This document shows, one piece after another, positions 56,765 through 64,000 of a stretch of DNA of 64,000 bases. The position numbers were made by a program, and so were the translations under genes. The notes beneath the pieces were generated by a model, which worked only from the letters and a program-made list of their open reading frames with translations, searched no databases and was not told the origin of the DNA. The DNA is taken from assembly GCF_025499425.1 (NCBI RefSeq), contig NZ_JAIMCB010000003.1, positions 124,001 to 188,000 of the forward strand. The letters run 5' to 3'. Each line of letters begins with the position of its first letter. Position 1 is the stretch's first letter. The stretch comes from Acidiferrimicrobium sp. IK. GTDB lineage: Bacteria > Actinomycetota > Acidimicrobiia > Acidimicrobiales > Palsa-688.

Positions 56765-56988
56765 CGACATCGAGACCGCATCCGACCTGCACGAGCAACT
56801 CGCTGCCGGGTCATCTGATCATCACCACGTCAGACGGACACGAGACCAGAGCAACCGATGTCCAAGTCGTGCTCGGTGGTGTCATCGGCAACATCACCGC
56901 CCTCATCGTCGACGACCACACCGTCATCCCCTGGACAGGCATCTCACACATCCACCGCATTCCAGCGGCTGAGCGCCACGATGCCTAG
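56757..56988 (+). pseudogene. small phage gene interrupted by a one-base insertion
   Basis: ATG 56757 (AGGAGA upstream) opens MPNDIETASDLHEQLAAG. The frame then loses sense into a His/Arg-rich stretch. Removing one G from the GGG near 56812 lets it continue HLIITTSDGHETRATDVQVV, LGGVIGNITALIVDDHTVIP and WTGISHIHRIPAAERHDA to the stop at 56986-56988, which overlaps the HNH start. The joined product of about 76 aa is beta-rich and coherent. Either a real mutation, a sequencing error or programmed frameshifting. Confidence 0.7.
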
Positions 56989-57241
56989 TCGCAACGGCCA
57001 GCGCAGGTACCGGCACACCAACCGGTGGCGCACCACCCAACGCCAAGCCATCCTCAAACGAGACGGCTACTGCCGCATGTGCGGACACCCAGGCGACGAC
57101 GGCAAAGGACGCGGCCTCATGCAAGCCCACCTCGTGCCACACAGCGAAGGCGGCGACGACAACGCCAACAACATCGTCCTTCTATGTCGCACCTGTCATG
57201 CCAAGTACGACGCCGGCCAACGTCACAGGAGCCATCCATGA
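56981..57241 (+). CDS. HNH endonuclease
   Basis: 86 aa from ATG 56981. KRDGYCRMCGHPGDDGKGRG, LMQAHLVPHSEGGDDNANNI, VLLCRTCHAKYDAG: zinc cysteines C31, C34, C69 and C72, and HNH-core H50, N63 and H73. Small HNH proteins beside the terminase genes of HK97-type phages assist terminase cutting of DNA at cos or pac sites. Position just upstream of the terminase genes fits. Confidence 0.93.
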   Translation: MPSRNGQRRYRHTNRWRTTQRQAILKRDGYCRMCGHPGDDGKGRGLMQAHLVPHSEGGDDNANNIVLLCRTCHAKYDAGQRHRSHP

Positions 57242-57633
57242 AGGAAACCGAAACGGTCAACAACACCACGACGACATTCGACTCAGACGACGAAGACGCG
57301 CGCAGATACCCCCCCGTACGATTTTCCTCGCGGAAAATTTCCACACCCCCGCTTAGCCCCACGCGAACGGCCGCGAAATTGGCACCTTTCGGAGCCGATT
57401 CCGCCGGCATCGGGGAGGGCTCGACGCCGGTCGAGGAGGGTGGCCCTCCAGTTGGAAGCCGGTCAACGGGGGAAGCGGGGGGATGCCGGCACTCCTGGAC
57501 GGCGACCGCTGAAGTCTGGAGCGTTGCCGGGTGCATCGACGTGTGCGCCCTGTGTGGCGCGCAGCGTCTCCATTGCTTCCTAGATGGATGCCCCTGGCCG
57601 GCCTGTGGATGCGATCGACGGGTCGGACTGTGA
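57238..57633 (+). CDS. hypothetical phage protein spanning a possible cos region
   Basis: 131 aa, ATGA overlap with HNH. N-terminus TNTTTT-like and acidic, a low-complexity middle (SSRKISTPPLSPTRTAAKLA), and a C-terminal cysteine cluster GCIDVCALCGAQRLHCFLDG. The middle is encoded by C-rich DNA with an AT-rich hairpin at 57321-57338, so part of this frame may be a cis-acting packaging site and not protein. Coding status uncertain. Confidence 0.5.
   Translation: MKETETVNNTTTTFDSDDEDARRYPPVRFSSRKISTPPLSPTRTAAKLAPFGADSAGIGEGSTPVEEGGPPVGSRSTGEAGGCRHSWTATAEVWSVAGCIDVCALCGAQRLHCFLDGCPWPACGCDRRVGL
57321..57338. other. AT-rich hairpin, candidate cos/packaging region
   Basis: ATTTTCC and GGAAAAT form a perfect 7-bp inverted repeat around TCGC, bracketed by C-runs (CCCCCC before, CCCCC after). 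It stands out in GC-rich DNA between HNH and TerS, where cos phages carry their cut site. Confidence 0.35.
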
Positions 57634-58118
57634 GGGGCCGGAAGCCGAAGCCGACGGCCCTGAAGGTGTTGCAGGGCAACCCGGGGAAGCGGCCGGTCAA
57701 CCGGAACGAGCCGAAGCCGACGCCGACGGCGCCGTTGTGCCCGACGTGGCTGTCTGCGGAGGGGAAGGCGGAGTGGCGTCGGGTGGTGCCGGAGCTGGAC
57801 CGGATCGGGATGTTGACGAAGGTCGACCGTGCGGCGCTGGCCACCTACTGCGAGGCGTGGGCGACGTTCATGTCGGCGCAGCGCCTGGTGCACGAGCACG
57901 GCCTGGTCCTGCTCAAGTACAAGGACCTCGAGACCCTCGACGGCACGAAGATCTATGTGACCGTGGCCAAGAACCCGGCGGCGCAGATGGCCCGGGACGC
58001 GGCCGGGCTGATCCGCCAGTTCTCGGCCGAGTTCGGCCTGACCCCGTCGGCGCGCACCCGGATCGATCTGCCCGAGCCCGACGAGGGCACGGACCCGATG
58101 GCCAACATCTTCTCGTGA
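57630..58118 (+). CDS. terS: terminase small subunit, P27 family
   Basis: 162 aa from GTG 57630. RGRKPKPTALKVLQGNPGKR is the diagnostic P27 N-terminus. LCPTWLSAEGKAEWRRVVPE, VDRAALATYCEAWATFMSAQ and KNPAAQMARDAAGLIRQFSA complete the fold. Recognises phage DNA and loads the large subunit encoded immediately downstream. Confidence 0.95.
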   Translation: MRGRKPKPTALKVLQGNPGKRPVNRNEPKPTPTAPLCPTWLSAEGKAEWRRVVPELDRIGMLTKVDRAALATYCEAWATFMSAQRLVHEHGLVLLKYKDLETLDGTKIYVTVAKNPAAQMARDAAGLIRQFSAEFGLTPSARTRIDLPEPDEGTDPMANIFS

Positions 58119-58119
58119 C

Positions 58120-59703
58120 GTGGAGGTCCGGTTCGACGAGGCCCGCGCTGACAGGGTCCAGACCTTCTTCGAGAAGGGGCTCGTGCACACGAAGGGCCGG
58201 TGGGCGAGGTCCCCTTTCATTCTGGAGCCGTGGCAGCTCGACGAGATCATCCGGCCGCTGTTCGGCACGGTCCGCTATGACGACCAGCTGCAGGCGTGGG
58301 TGCGGGCGTACACGCTGGCGTGGATCGAGCTGGCCAGGAAGAACGGCAAGTCCGAGCTGGTGGCCGGCGCCGGCCTGTACCTCCTCACCGCTGACGGCGA
58401 GGAGGAGGCCGAGGTGTACGGCGCGGCGTGCGACAAGGACCAGGCCGGCATCGTGTACCAGGTCGCGAAGCGGATGGTGGAGCTGTCCCCGGCCCTGTCC
58501 CGGCTCGTCGCGCAGAAGAAGCTCGAGGTGATCGACTCGAAGAAGCGGATCGTTTACAAGCCGACCGGCAGCTTCTACCAGGTGGTCGCCGCGGACGGGG
58601 GCGGGAACCTCGGCTCGAACCCGCACGGTGTGCTCTTCGATGAGATCATCACCCAGCCGAACCGTGAGCTGTGGGACGCCCTGAAGACCGGGATGGGCAC
58701 GCGCGACCAGCCGCTGATGCTGGCGGCCACGACGGCGGGGAACGACCCGTCGTCGATGGCTGCCGACGAGCATCTCCACTCGGAGCGGGTCCTGGCCGAC
58801 CAGTCGGTCGACCCGGCCCGGTTCGTGTACATGCGGAACACGCCGCCGGACGCCGACTGGCGGGACGAGGCCGGCTGGCAGCACGCCAACCCGGGCCTCG
58901 GGTCGTTCCTCCGCATCCAGATCTTGCGGGACGAGGCGAAGGAGGCGGAGCAGTCACCGGCGAAGCAGAACGCCTTCCGCCAGTTCCGGCTCAACCAGTG
59001 GGTACGCCAGACGACCCGCTGGCTGGACCTGCAGCTGTGGGACGAGAACGCCGGCCTGGTGGTACCGGAGCAGCTCGCCGGTTTGGAGTGCTACGGCGGC
59101 CTGGACATGGCGTCGACGTCTGACTTCGCGGCGTGGGTGCTGTTCTTCCCGGACGCGATCCGGGAGGCGGACGGCACGAAGGACGCGGTCCTGGCCCGCT
59201 TCTGGCTGCCGGAGGCGGCGATCTCGAAGCGGAAGGATCACATGCGGTCGCAGTTCGAGGCGTGGGCCCGGGAGGGGTTCATGGTGGCCACCGCCGGCGA
59301 CGTGATCGACGAGGACGCGATCCGGGCGCAGATCGACCGGGATATGGGCATGTTCCGGGTGGCCGGCGTCGGCTACGACCGGTGGGGAGCGAACAGCGTG
59401 GTTGCGTGGATGAAGGCCCGGATGGGCGAGAAGCGCTGCCAGGGGGTCGCTCAGACGGCTACGGCGCTGAACGCCCCGTCGAAGGAGCTGGAGCGGCTGC
59501 TCGGGTTGCGCCGGCTCCGCCACGGCGGCCATCCGGTGCTCCGGTGGATGGCCGACAATGTGCAGGCGACGCGCGACGGCTCCGGGAACGTGAAACCGGA
59601 CCGCGCTAAGTCGAAGGAGAAGATCGACGGCATTGCTGCGCTGGTGGACGCGCTGTCGGTCGGTATGGCCAAGCCGTCCGCTGACTTCGCGTTCGTACTT
59701 TAA
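58120..59703 (+). CDS. terL: terminase large subunit
   Basis: 527 aa from GTG 58120. ATPase: adenine-binding FILEPWQLDEIIRPLFG, Walker A LARKNGKSEL (71-80), Walker B GVLFDEI (170-176), coupling motif LAATTAGN. Nuclease: CYGGLDMASTSDFAAWV with the metal aspartate and a later acidic cluster (VIDEDAIRAQIDRDMG ... VGYDRWGANSV). Packages DNA into the prohead. Intact. Confidence 0.96.
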   Translation: MEVRFDEARADRVQTFFEKGLVHTKGRWARSPFILEPWQLDEIIRPLFGTVRYDDQLQAWVRAYTLAWIELARKNGKSELVAGAGLYLLTADGEEEAEVYGAACDKDQAGIVYQVAKRMVELSPALSRLVAQKKLEVIDSKKRIVYKPTGSFYQVVAADGGGNLGSNPHGVLFDEIITQPNRELWDALKTGMGTRDQPLMLAATTAGNDPSSMAADEHLHSERVLADQSVDPARFVYMRNTPPDADWRDEAGWQHANPGLGSFLRIQILRDEAKEAEQSPAKQNAFRQFRLNQWVRQTTRWLDLQLWDENAGLVVPEQLAGLECYGGLDMASTSDFAAWVLFFPDAIREADGTKDAVLARFWLPEAAISKRKDHMRSQFEAWAREGFMVATAGDVIDEDAIRAQIDRDMGMFRVAGVGYDRWGANSVVAWMKARMGEKRCQGVAQTATALNAPSKELERLLGLRRLRHGGHPVLRWMADNVQATRDGSGNVKPDRAKSKEKIDGIAALVDALSVGMAKPSADFAFVL

Positions 59704-59712
59704 GGAGACCCT

Positions 59713-60015
59713 GTGACAATCCCCACGATCCTCGCTCTCTCGGCGCTCGGACTGGTTCTCACCGTCGCTCTGCTCATCCTGACGGTGCGCTCCGCCCCTG
59801 TAGAGCCGCCGGCGGATTGGTTGGCCCGGGCTACGAGCCGCCGGTTGGTGGTGCATACGTCGGATGACCGGTCGATCGAGGGGACCGTGGCCTCGGTGGG
59901 AGCGGATGGGGTGGTGCTGTCCGCCGCGCGGCTGCTCGGGGCGAAGGAGATCGACATGGCCGGCGACGTGTGGATCCCGCGTAGCAAGGTCGTGTTCGTC
60001 CAGGCCGTCCACTAG
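59713..60015 (+). CDS. small membrane-anchored phage protein
   Basis: 100 aa from GTG 59713 with AAGGAGA upstream. N-terminal helix ILALSALGLVLTVALLILTV, then a small beta domain: RRLVVHTSDDRSIEGTVASV, GADGVVLSAARLLGAKEIDM, VWIPRSKVVFVQ, similar in pattern to SH3/Sm-like barrels. Located between terminase and portal in many actinophages; function unknown. Confidence 0.75.
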   Translation: MTIPTILALSALGLVLTVALLILTVRSAPVEPPADWLARATSRRLVVHTSDDRSIEGTVASVGADGVVLSAARLLGAKEIDMAGDVWIPRSKVVFVQAVH

Positions 60016-60036
60016 CTAGCCGGGATACTCGCCGGC

Positions 60037-61413
60037 GTGCACGTCCTCGCCGCCAACGGAGACCGCGTCGACGTCTCGCAGCGGTCCTGGCCGCTCGCCG
60101 GGACCGTCTTCCAAAGCGAGTACACCCAAAGCTGGGCGGGGCTGCGCATGTCGGCGTTGCCGACCGGCGAGTCCCGGATCCTGTCGCTCCGGCGGATCTA
60201 CAAGGGCAACCCGTGGGTGTGGACCGCGGTGAACACGATCGCCAACGGGCTCGCGTCGTTCCCTATCCGGGTGACCGGCTGGGGGCCGAACGGCCAGCGG
60301 GTCCCGGTCCGCGGCGATCTCCCGCAGACCCGGCCCGGGCCCCGCTCGGCCGGCCAGCAGCTCGACTGGCGGTTGAACCATCCGGCGCCGATGATCTCCC
60401 GCCGGCGGACGGTGCGCCGCGTGTTCGTCGATAAGTTGGTCTACGGGAACGCGTTGATCACGAAGGAACCGGACGGCGCCGGCGGCGTCGCCGGGCTGTG
60501 GAACGTGCCGTGGCGGCGGATCAGCGTGATCGCCGGGACCGACGTCCCGATCCTCGGCTACCGGCTCCTCAACCCGGCGGCGAACAAGGTGTGGGGGATC
60601 GACGACGTCATCCAGTTCGGTGAGGGCGACCCGGAGGGCCCGCTCGCCCCGTCGCCGCTCGAGTCGCTGCAATGGACCATCGCTCTGATGGACGCCCTGT
60701 CCCGGCATCTGGTGGCGTTCTTCCAGAACCAGGCGCGGCCCAGCGGCGTCCTCGAGATGGAGCAGATGCCGTCCGACAAGGACTTGGCGATGCTCCGCGA
60801 GCAGATCATGCAGCTGTACTCGGGGTCGGAGAACGCCGGGAAGCCGCTGATCACGTCCGGGCATTGGGTGCCGATGACCGGCGACGCCGGCTACAAGGAC
60901 CTCGTCGAGCTGGCCCACCTGTCGCGCGAGGAGGTCGCTGCCGCCTACCAGATCCCTCCGCCGGTGATGGGCATCCTGGACGGGGCGATCAAAGCGAACG
61001 TGGAGGAGCTCCGCGAGCAGTTCTTGCGGGATGTGCTCGCCCCTCACGGGTCGGAGTTCACCGACGAGGTCGTGGCCCAGCTGATCGACCCGTCGCCGCA
61101 GTGGGCTGGGCTCGGCTGCGGGTTCGACATGAGCGAGCGGCTCCTGCCCGACATCGAGGCCCTGGCCGTGGCGTTCAAGGAGCTGAAGCGGATCTACACG
61201 ATCAACGAGCTTCGCCGGATGGTCGGCCAGCCCGACCTCGAGTTCGAGTGGGCGAACCAGCCGTGGATGGAGCCCGGGTCACTGCCGGCCGGTCTCGCCC
61301 CGCAGGGAGCGACGATCAACCCTGACGGCCCGGCCGGCGCCGGCGCCGAGGCCGGCGACGAGGTCGACGGAGCGGTACTCGGCGATGACGAGTTCGACGA
61401 GCAGGCGGCGTGA
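60037..61413 (+). CDS. portal protein, HK97 family
   Basis: 458 aa from GTG 60037. RRIYKGNPWVWTAVNTIANG, RVFVDKLVYGNALITKEPDG, MDALSRHLVAFFQNQARPSG, PLITSGHWVPMTGDAGYKDL, LSREEVAAAYQIPPPVMGIL and IYTINELRRMVGQPDLE are standard portal segments. Forms the dodecameric vertex for packaging and tail joining. The last eight codons and stop are part of a 24-bp tandem duplication. Confidence 0.94.
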   Translation: MHVLAANGDRVDVSQRSWPLAGTVFQSEYTQSWAGLRMSALPTGESRILSLRRIYKGNPWVWTAVNTIANGLASFPIRVTGWGPNGQRVPVRGDLPQTRPGPRSAGQQLDWRLNHPAPMISRRRTVRRVFVDKLVYGNALITKEPDGAGGVAGLWNVPWRRISVIAGTDVPILGYRLLNPAANKVWGIDDVIQFGEGDPEGPLAPSPLESLQWTIALMDALSRHLVAFFQNQARPSGVLEMEQMPSDKDLAMLREQIMQLYSGSENAGKPLITSGHWVPMTGDAGYKDLVELAHLSREEVAAAYQIPPPVMGILDGAIKANVEELREQFLRDVLAPHGSEFTDEVVAQLIDPSPQWAGLGCGFDMSERLLPDIEALAVAFKELKRIYTINELRRMVGQPDLEFEWANQPWMEPGSLPAGLAPQGATINPDGPAGAGAEAGDEVDGAVLGDDEFDEQAA

Positions 61414-61440
61414 CGGTTCGACGAGCAGGCGGCGTGACGG
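61393..61440 (+). repeat. 24-bp perfect tandem duplication at the portal stop
   Basis: 61393-61416 and 61417-61440 are identical (TTCGACGAGCAGGCGGCGTG plus ACGG). Each copy contains GCGTGA, so the portal stop and the GTG start of the next frame exist twice, 24 bp apart and in the same frame. Confidence 0.95.
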
Positions 61441-61949
61441 GGTGGCGCCGGTCGAGCCGTTCGAGTCGTGGCCTACGGATCGAGGTCGGGTTGCTGCGGA
61501 TCCGCGACAGGGGTGCTCACCGATGCCACCACCTGCGCCGCTGCGGCCGCAGGCCGGGAGAAGGCCGCTCTCGAGGCAGCTCTCACTCATGTAGTCGCCG
61601 AGCGGGGCGCCGGTTCTCGCGGCGCAGGTCATCTCTCAAGCATTGGTGCGCCAGTGACGGCCGCCACGGCACGCACCTGTGGCTGTGGTGTCCCGGCTGC
61701 GACGAGAGAGACCCGGGCCACGCAGGAGCGCACGCCGTCGAGGTGGCGCCAGCCGGCCCGGAGCCCCGCTGGCAGTGGGACGGCAACCTTGAGCGTCCGA
61801 CCCTGACGCCCTCGATCCTTTGCCTCGGATTGATCCGCTGCCATTCCTTCGTCCGGGCCGGGCAATGGCAGTTCCTCGCCGACTGCGAGCACTCCCTCGC
61901 CGGACGCAGCGTTCCGCTGCCTCCGCTACCTGACTGGCTGCTGGGATGA
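61434..61949 (+). CDS. DUF6527-like phage protein, start uncertain
   Basis: The last 100 residues are convincing: LKHWCASDGRHGTHLWLWCP, WDGNLERPTLTPSILCLGLI, CHSFVRAGQWQFLADCEHSL and AGRSVPLPPLPDWLLG. This gives the CPGC...W...PTxxPSI...CHSFV..G...L.DCxH pattern of DUF6527, probably metal-binding. The N-terminal 70 residues from GTG 61434 (or 61410) are Arg/Ser-rich and unlike a natural domain, so the true start may be near 61630 or a frameshift may have occurred. Coordinates follow the GTG in the second duplicated unit. Confidence 0.6.
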   Translation: MTGWRRSSRSSRGLRIEVGLLRIRDRGAHRCHHLRRCGRRPGEGRSRGSSHSCSRRAGRRFSRRRSSLKHWCASDGRHGTHLWLWCPGCDERDPGHAGAHAVEVAPAGPEPRWQWDGNLERPTLTPSILCLGLIRCHSFVRAGQWQFLADCEHSLAGRSVPLPPLPDWLLG

Positions 61950-62185
61950 TCGTGGAGGCGGTCGACGCTGCCCGCTGGTGGGGGCCTGCCGGCTGGCTGT
62001 ACCGCAACTGCGCCGGGAACCTCGCAGCGTCAGCGGTGTGGGGACCTGTCGGGTTCGGGCTCGGCGCCTTGTGGGCGCACCGCAAGATCGTGGTCCCGGC
62101 CCGGACCCACCGCTCGGAGACGGCACGCCTGCACGCGAAGGTCGACGCTGTCCTCGACCATCACGGGATCGAGCCGCCTGTCTAG
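61946..62185 (+). CDS. small phage membrane protein
   Basis: 79 aa, ATGA overlap. AARWWGPAGWLYRNCAGNLA and ASAVWGPVGFGLGALWAHRK give one to two membrane segments, then a charged tail ETARLHAKVDAVLDHHGIE. Common between portal and protease genes in related actinophages; role unknown. Confidence 0.7.
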   Translation: MIVEAVDAARWWGPAGWLYRNCAGNLAASAVWGPVGFGLGALWAHRKIVVPARTHRSETARLHAKVDAVLDHHGIEPPV

Positions 62186-62205
62186 CACCGGCCGATTCTG
62201 GCGGC

Positions 62206-63315
62206 ATGAGCCAGAAGCGTCGGCTGCGAATGAAGGTGCGGGCCACCCCGGACGAGGGGGCGGGCACGTTCCACGCGCTCGTGTCGGCCTACAACCTGGA
62301 GTACGACGTCGGCTGGGGGTGGACCGAGATGATCCTCCCCGGCGCGTTCACGGCGTCGATCGCGTCGCACCCGACGATCCCCATTTTTTATGAACATGCG
62401 TGGGCGGACGGTCCGCTCGGGGTCGGTACCCCGGTCGAGACGGACACCGGCTGCGAGGTCACTGGCCGCCTGTACCTGGGGATGGCCGAACGGATCGACG
62501 TGATCTACCAGGCGATGCTCGACGAGGCCCTCGAGGAGTGGTCGGTCGCCTTCTGGCCGCAGACGATCGTCCAGGACCAGGAGAACCGGTACTGCGACCA
62601 GATCGCCCAGGGCGACCTCGCCGAGGCGTCGGTCTGCGTCCGGGGAGCGAACCCTGGCACCGAGACCATCGACCTGCGGTCGCAGCCGGCGTGGATCGAC
62701 GGGACCGCCGTCGAGCGCGAGAAGGAAGTCGTCCGCATGCGCAAGATGTTCAACGTCCCCGACCTGCGCCGCCGCGCGGCCGGCGCCGGCGGCTACGAGC
62801 CGGCCGCCTACCGGCAGGACGACGACGAGCTCGTCGTCTGCCCCGAGTGCTCGAAGCGGAACGACTCCGACGCCGGCTGGTGCGACCAGTGCGGCTTCAA
62901 CCTCCACGACGTCGGCTGGCGGCCGGCGGTGTACCACCCTGACGACGACGAGACCGTCGCGTGCCCGCAGTGCGGGCTGATGAACGACGTGGACGCCTCC
63001 TGGTGCGACCAGTGCGGGTTCGAGCTGGCCGGCGCCGACGGCGTCGAGGTCCGGGCCCGGTCCGCGGGGCACTCCCACAAGCACTCGCACTCGGACGGCA
63101 CGACCCACGCCCACGAGCACACCCATTCCGGCGGGAACTACGACCACGGCCAGGACGCCGCCGACCCGGACAACGAGGTCGCGCACACCCACTCGCACCC
63201 TGCGGACGACAGCGAGAAGGAACGGGCCCGGGTGTACGAGCTGTGGGCGCGTGACGGCGGCTGGGACGACATCCGGGGCTTCCGCTCTAGCCGGACCGGA
63301 ACCTCTGGGGCATGA
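62206..63315 (+). CDS. HK97-type prohead protease fused to duplicated zinc ribbons and a His-rich tail
   Basis: 369 aa. Residues 1-170 are the S21/HK97 prohead protease: VSAYNLEYDVGWGWTEMILP, GAF, catalytic H64 in FYEHAWADGPLG and S113 in LEEWSVAFWP. Unusual are two tandem 41-residue units, each AYRQDDDE/VYHPDDDE followed by a C4 ribbon: C212, C215, C226, C229 and C253, C256, C267, C270. A histidine-rich segment follows at 289-331 (GHSHKHSHSDGTTHAHEHTH). Normal proteases of this class lack these parts; scaffold fusions at this position are known, but metal-binding ones are not usual. Confidence 0.9.
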   Translation: MSQKRRLRMKVRATPDEGAGTFHALVSAYNLEYDVGWGWTEMILPGAFTASIASHPTIPIFYEHAWADGPLGVGTPVETDTGCEVTGRLYLGMAERIDVIYQAMLDEALEEWSVAFWPQTIVQDQENRYCDQIAQGDLAEASVCVRGANPGTETIDLRSQPAWIDGTAVEREKEVVRMRKMFNVPDLRRRAAGAGGYEPAAYRQDDDELVVCPECSKRNDSDAGWCDQCGFNLHDVGWRPAVYHPDDDETVACPQCGLMNDVDASWCDQCGFELAGADGVEVRARSAGHSHKHSHSDGTTHAHEHTHSGGNYDHGQDAADPDNEVAHTHSHPADDSEKERARVYELWARDGGWDDIRGFRSSRTGTSGA

Positions 63316-63343
63316 CCGCTTCGGTGACTTGGAGGATCTGACG

Positions 63344-64000
63344 ATGCCCGCACTGCTCGAGAAGCAGGTCGAGGAACTCCGCGACGAGATCAAGCGCGCT
63401 GAGACCGAGGCCGCCCGTCTCCGCACGGAGGCGGACAAGATCCGAGACGACGCGGTGGCCGACGGGAAGAACCCGCTGACCGACGACTCGCTGTTCGCGG
63501 AGTACGACGCCCGCACCAAGGAGTCCGACTCCAACCGGCAGCGGGCCCTCGACTTGCGGGCGCGCCTCGAGGGCGTCCTCGGCCGCGCCGCCGGCCACGA
63601 GCCGGGCTCGGCCGACACCCGGCCGCTCAACCGGCAGGAGCGCCGCGCGTTCGCGAAGATCGCCGAGCGGTACCTCCAGTCCGACACCTACCAGGCGCTG
63701 CTGCGCTCCGGGTCGCTGAAGTCGGGGAACGCCCACATCATGTCCGACCCGGTCGAGGTCCTGGACCGGTCCGAGCTGATGTCCGACCTGCGGCAGCGGA
63801 CCACGGTCTCTGTCGGCGACGCCGGCGCTGTCGTGCCGATCGACCAGCAGGTGTGGCCGCCCATCGAGATCCCCGTCCGCCAGCCGCGGCTGCTCGACAT
63901 GATCTCGATGACCACGACCGACTCGGACATGGTCAACTTCGTGCAGCAGACCGTCCGGTCCGACGTCGCGACCCCGGTCCCGTACGGCACGCCGGCGCCG
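63344..64000 (+). CDS. major capsid protein, HK97 fold (3' end outside window)
   Basis: 219 residues visible from ATG 63344 (TTGGAGGATC upstream). The N-terminal coiled-coil delta domain (EKQVEELRDEIKRAETEAAR ... DLRARLEGVLG) acts as scaffold and is removed by the protease. Then the capsid core begins: FAKIAERYLQSDTYQALLRS, AGAVVPIDQQVWPPIEIPVR, LLDMISMTTTDSDMVNFVQQ. Order portal-protease-capsid is canonical. Confidence 0.92.
   Translation, partial: MPALLEKQVEELRDEIKRAETEAARLRTEADKIRDDAVADGKNPLTDDSLFAEYDARTKESDSNRQRALDLRARLEGVLGRAAGHEPGSADTRPLNRQERRAFAKIAERYLQSDTYQALLRSGSLKSGNAHIMSDPVEVLDRSELMSDLRQRTTVSVGDAGAVVPIDQQVWPPIEIPVRQPRLLDMISMTTTDSDMVNFVQQTVRSDVATPVPYGTPAP

Larger units (their letters stand above)
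45047..64000. mobile_element. prophage, left part (continues beyond window)
   Basis: Order: repressor and divergent small HTH gene, early operon of more than 20 short coupled genes, HNH, TerS, TerL, portal, prohead protease, capsid. This is an HK97-fold, P27-terminase siphophage-like layout. All genes after 45488 are on the plus strand with ATGA or GTGA overlaps. The left end touches the 3' end of the histidine phosphatase gene. No integrase, lysis or tail genes are in the window, and the attachment site was not identified. Confidence 0.9.

Overview
The window is high-GC DNA of actinobacterial type. The signs are WhiB-family regulators, many GTG starts, terminators without long U-tracts, a mycobacterial-style steroid or aromatic catabolism gene set, and a P27-terminase/HK97-type prophage with actinophage traits. 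The family below phylum is inference; an acidimicrobial lineage is possible. No CRISPR array or rRNA was seen.

Layout. (1) 1-2.6 kb is chromosomal backbone: a partial unknown gene, a GNAT acetyltransferase, an inositol-monophosphatase-family enzyme, a small ORF with its own promoter and terminator, and a WhiB regulator. (2) 2.6-9.2 kb is an integrated island in the 3' end of a tRNA-Val(UAC) gene. The imperfectly duplicated tRNA end lies at 2652-2694 and 9149-9190, and matching CGTGACCA octamers sit just inside both ends. Cargo is two ribbon-helix-helix-like proteins, a diverged HU-like protein, a P63C-domain protein, a decayed IS1-like transposase and a Shedu-like (SduA) nuclease gene, a family known for phage defence. 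(3) 9.2-11.9 kb is a second scar: an integrase C-terminal fragment, an IS256-type transposase fragment, then an intact hipB-hipA pair with three palindromic operators upstream.

(4) 12.2-19.2 kb is a lower meta-cleavage operon: 2-oxopent-4-enoate hydratase, acylating acetaldehyde dehydrogenase, 4-hydroxy-2-oxovalerate aldolase and 4-oxalocrotonate decarboxylase. A PrmC-like methyltransferase, an aldehyde dehydrogenase and an acyl-CoA dehydrogenase follow. (5) 19.3-21.5 kb has an envelope-stress pair (PspA and a glycine-rich partner) and a DedA protein. (6) 21.6-29 kb is a lipid or steroid side-chain type cluster: P450, acyl-CoA dehydrogenase, TetR regulator, two thiolase-family proteins and an SDR. 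A 16-bp palindrome is shared by the P450 and TetR/thiolase promoters. (7) 29.3-33.1 kb has a VIT1/CCC1 transporter followed by kinase, TerY-type VWA and PP2C phosphatase genes, the make-up of a TerY-P phosphorylation triad. (8) 33-45 kb is mostly housekeeping: PEP carboxylase, zinc metallopeptidase, CYTH-CHAD protein, acyl-CoA dehydrogenase, bifunctional penicillin-binding protein, C4 zinc-ribbon protein, MFS exporter and histidine phosphatase.

(9) From about 45.05 kb to the window end is the left part of a prophage. It runs from an XRE repressor and small HTH gene, through a long translationally coupled early operon (ParB-like, RecT-like annealing protein, zinc-binding small proteins, a replication-type protein with internal iterons, a phage WhiB, an excisionase-like HTH protein), to HNH nuclease, TerS, TerL, portal, an unusual zinc-ribbon and histidine-rich prohead protease, and the start of the major capsid gene. 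No integrase for this prophage lies in the window.

Most notable items: the tRNA-Val island with its end-specific octamers and Shedu gene, the TerY-P triad beside a metal transporter, the prohead protease with a duplicated zinc ribbon, phased iterons inside a replication gene, a frameshifted phage gene at 56.76 kb, and a 24-bp tandem duplication across the portal stop codon.
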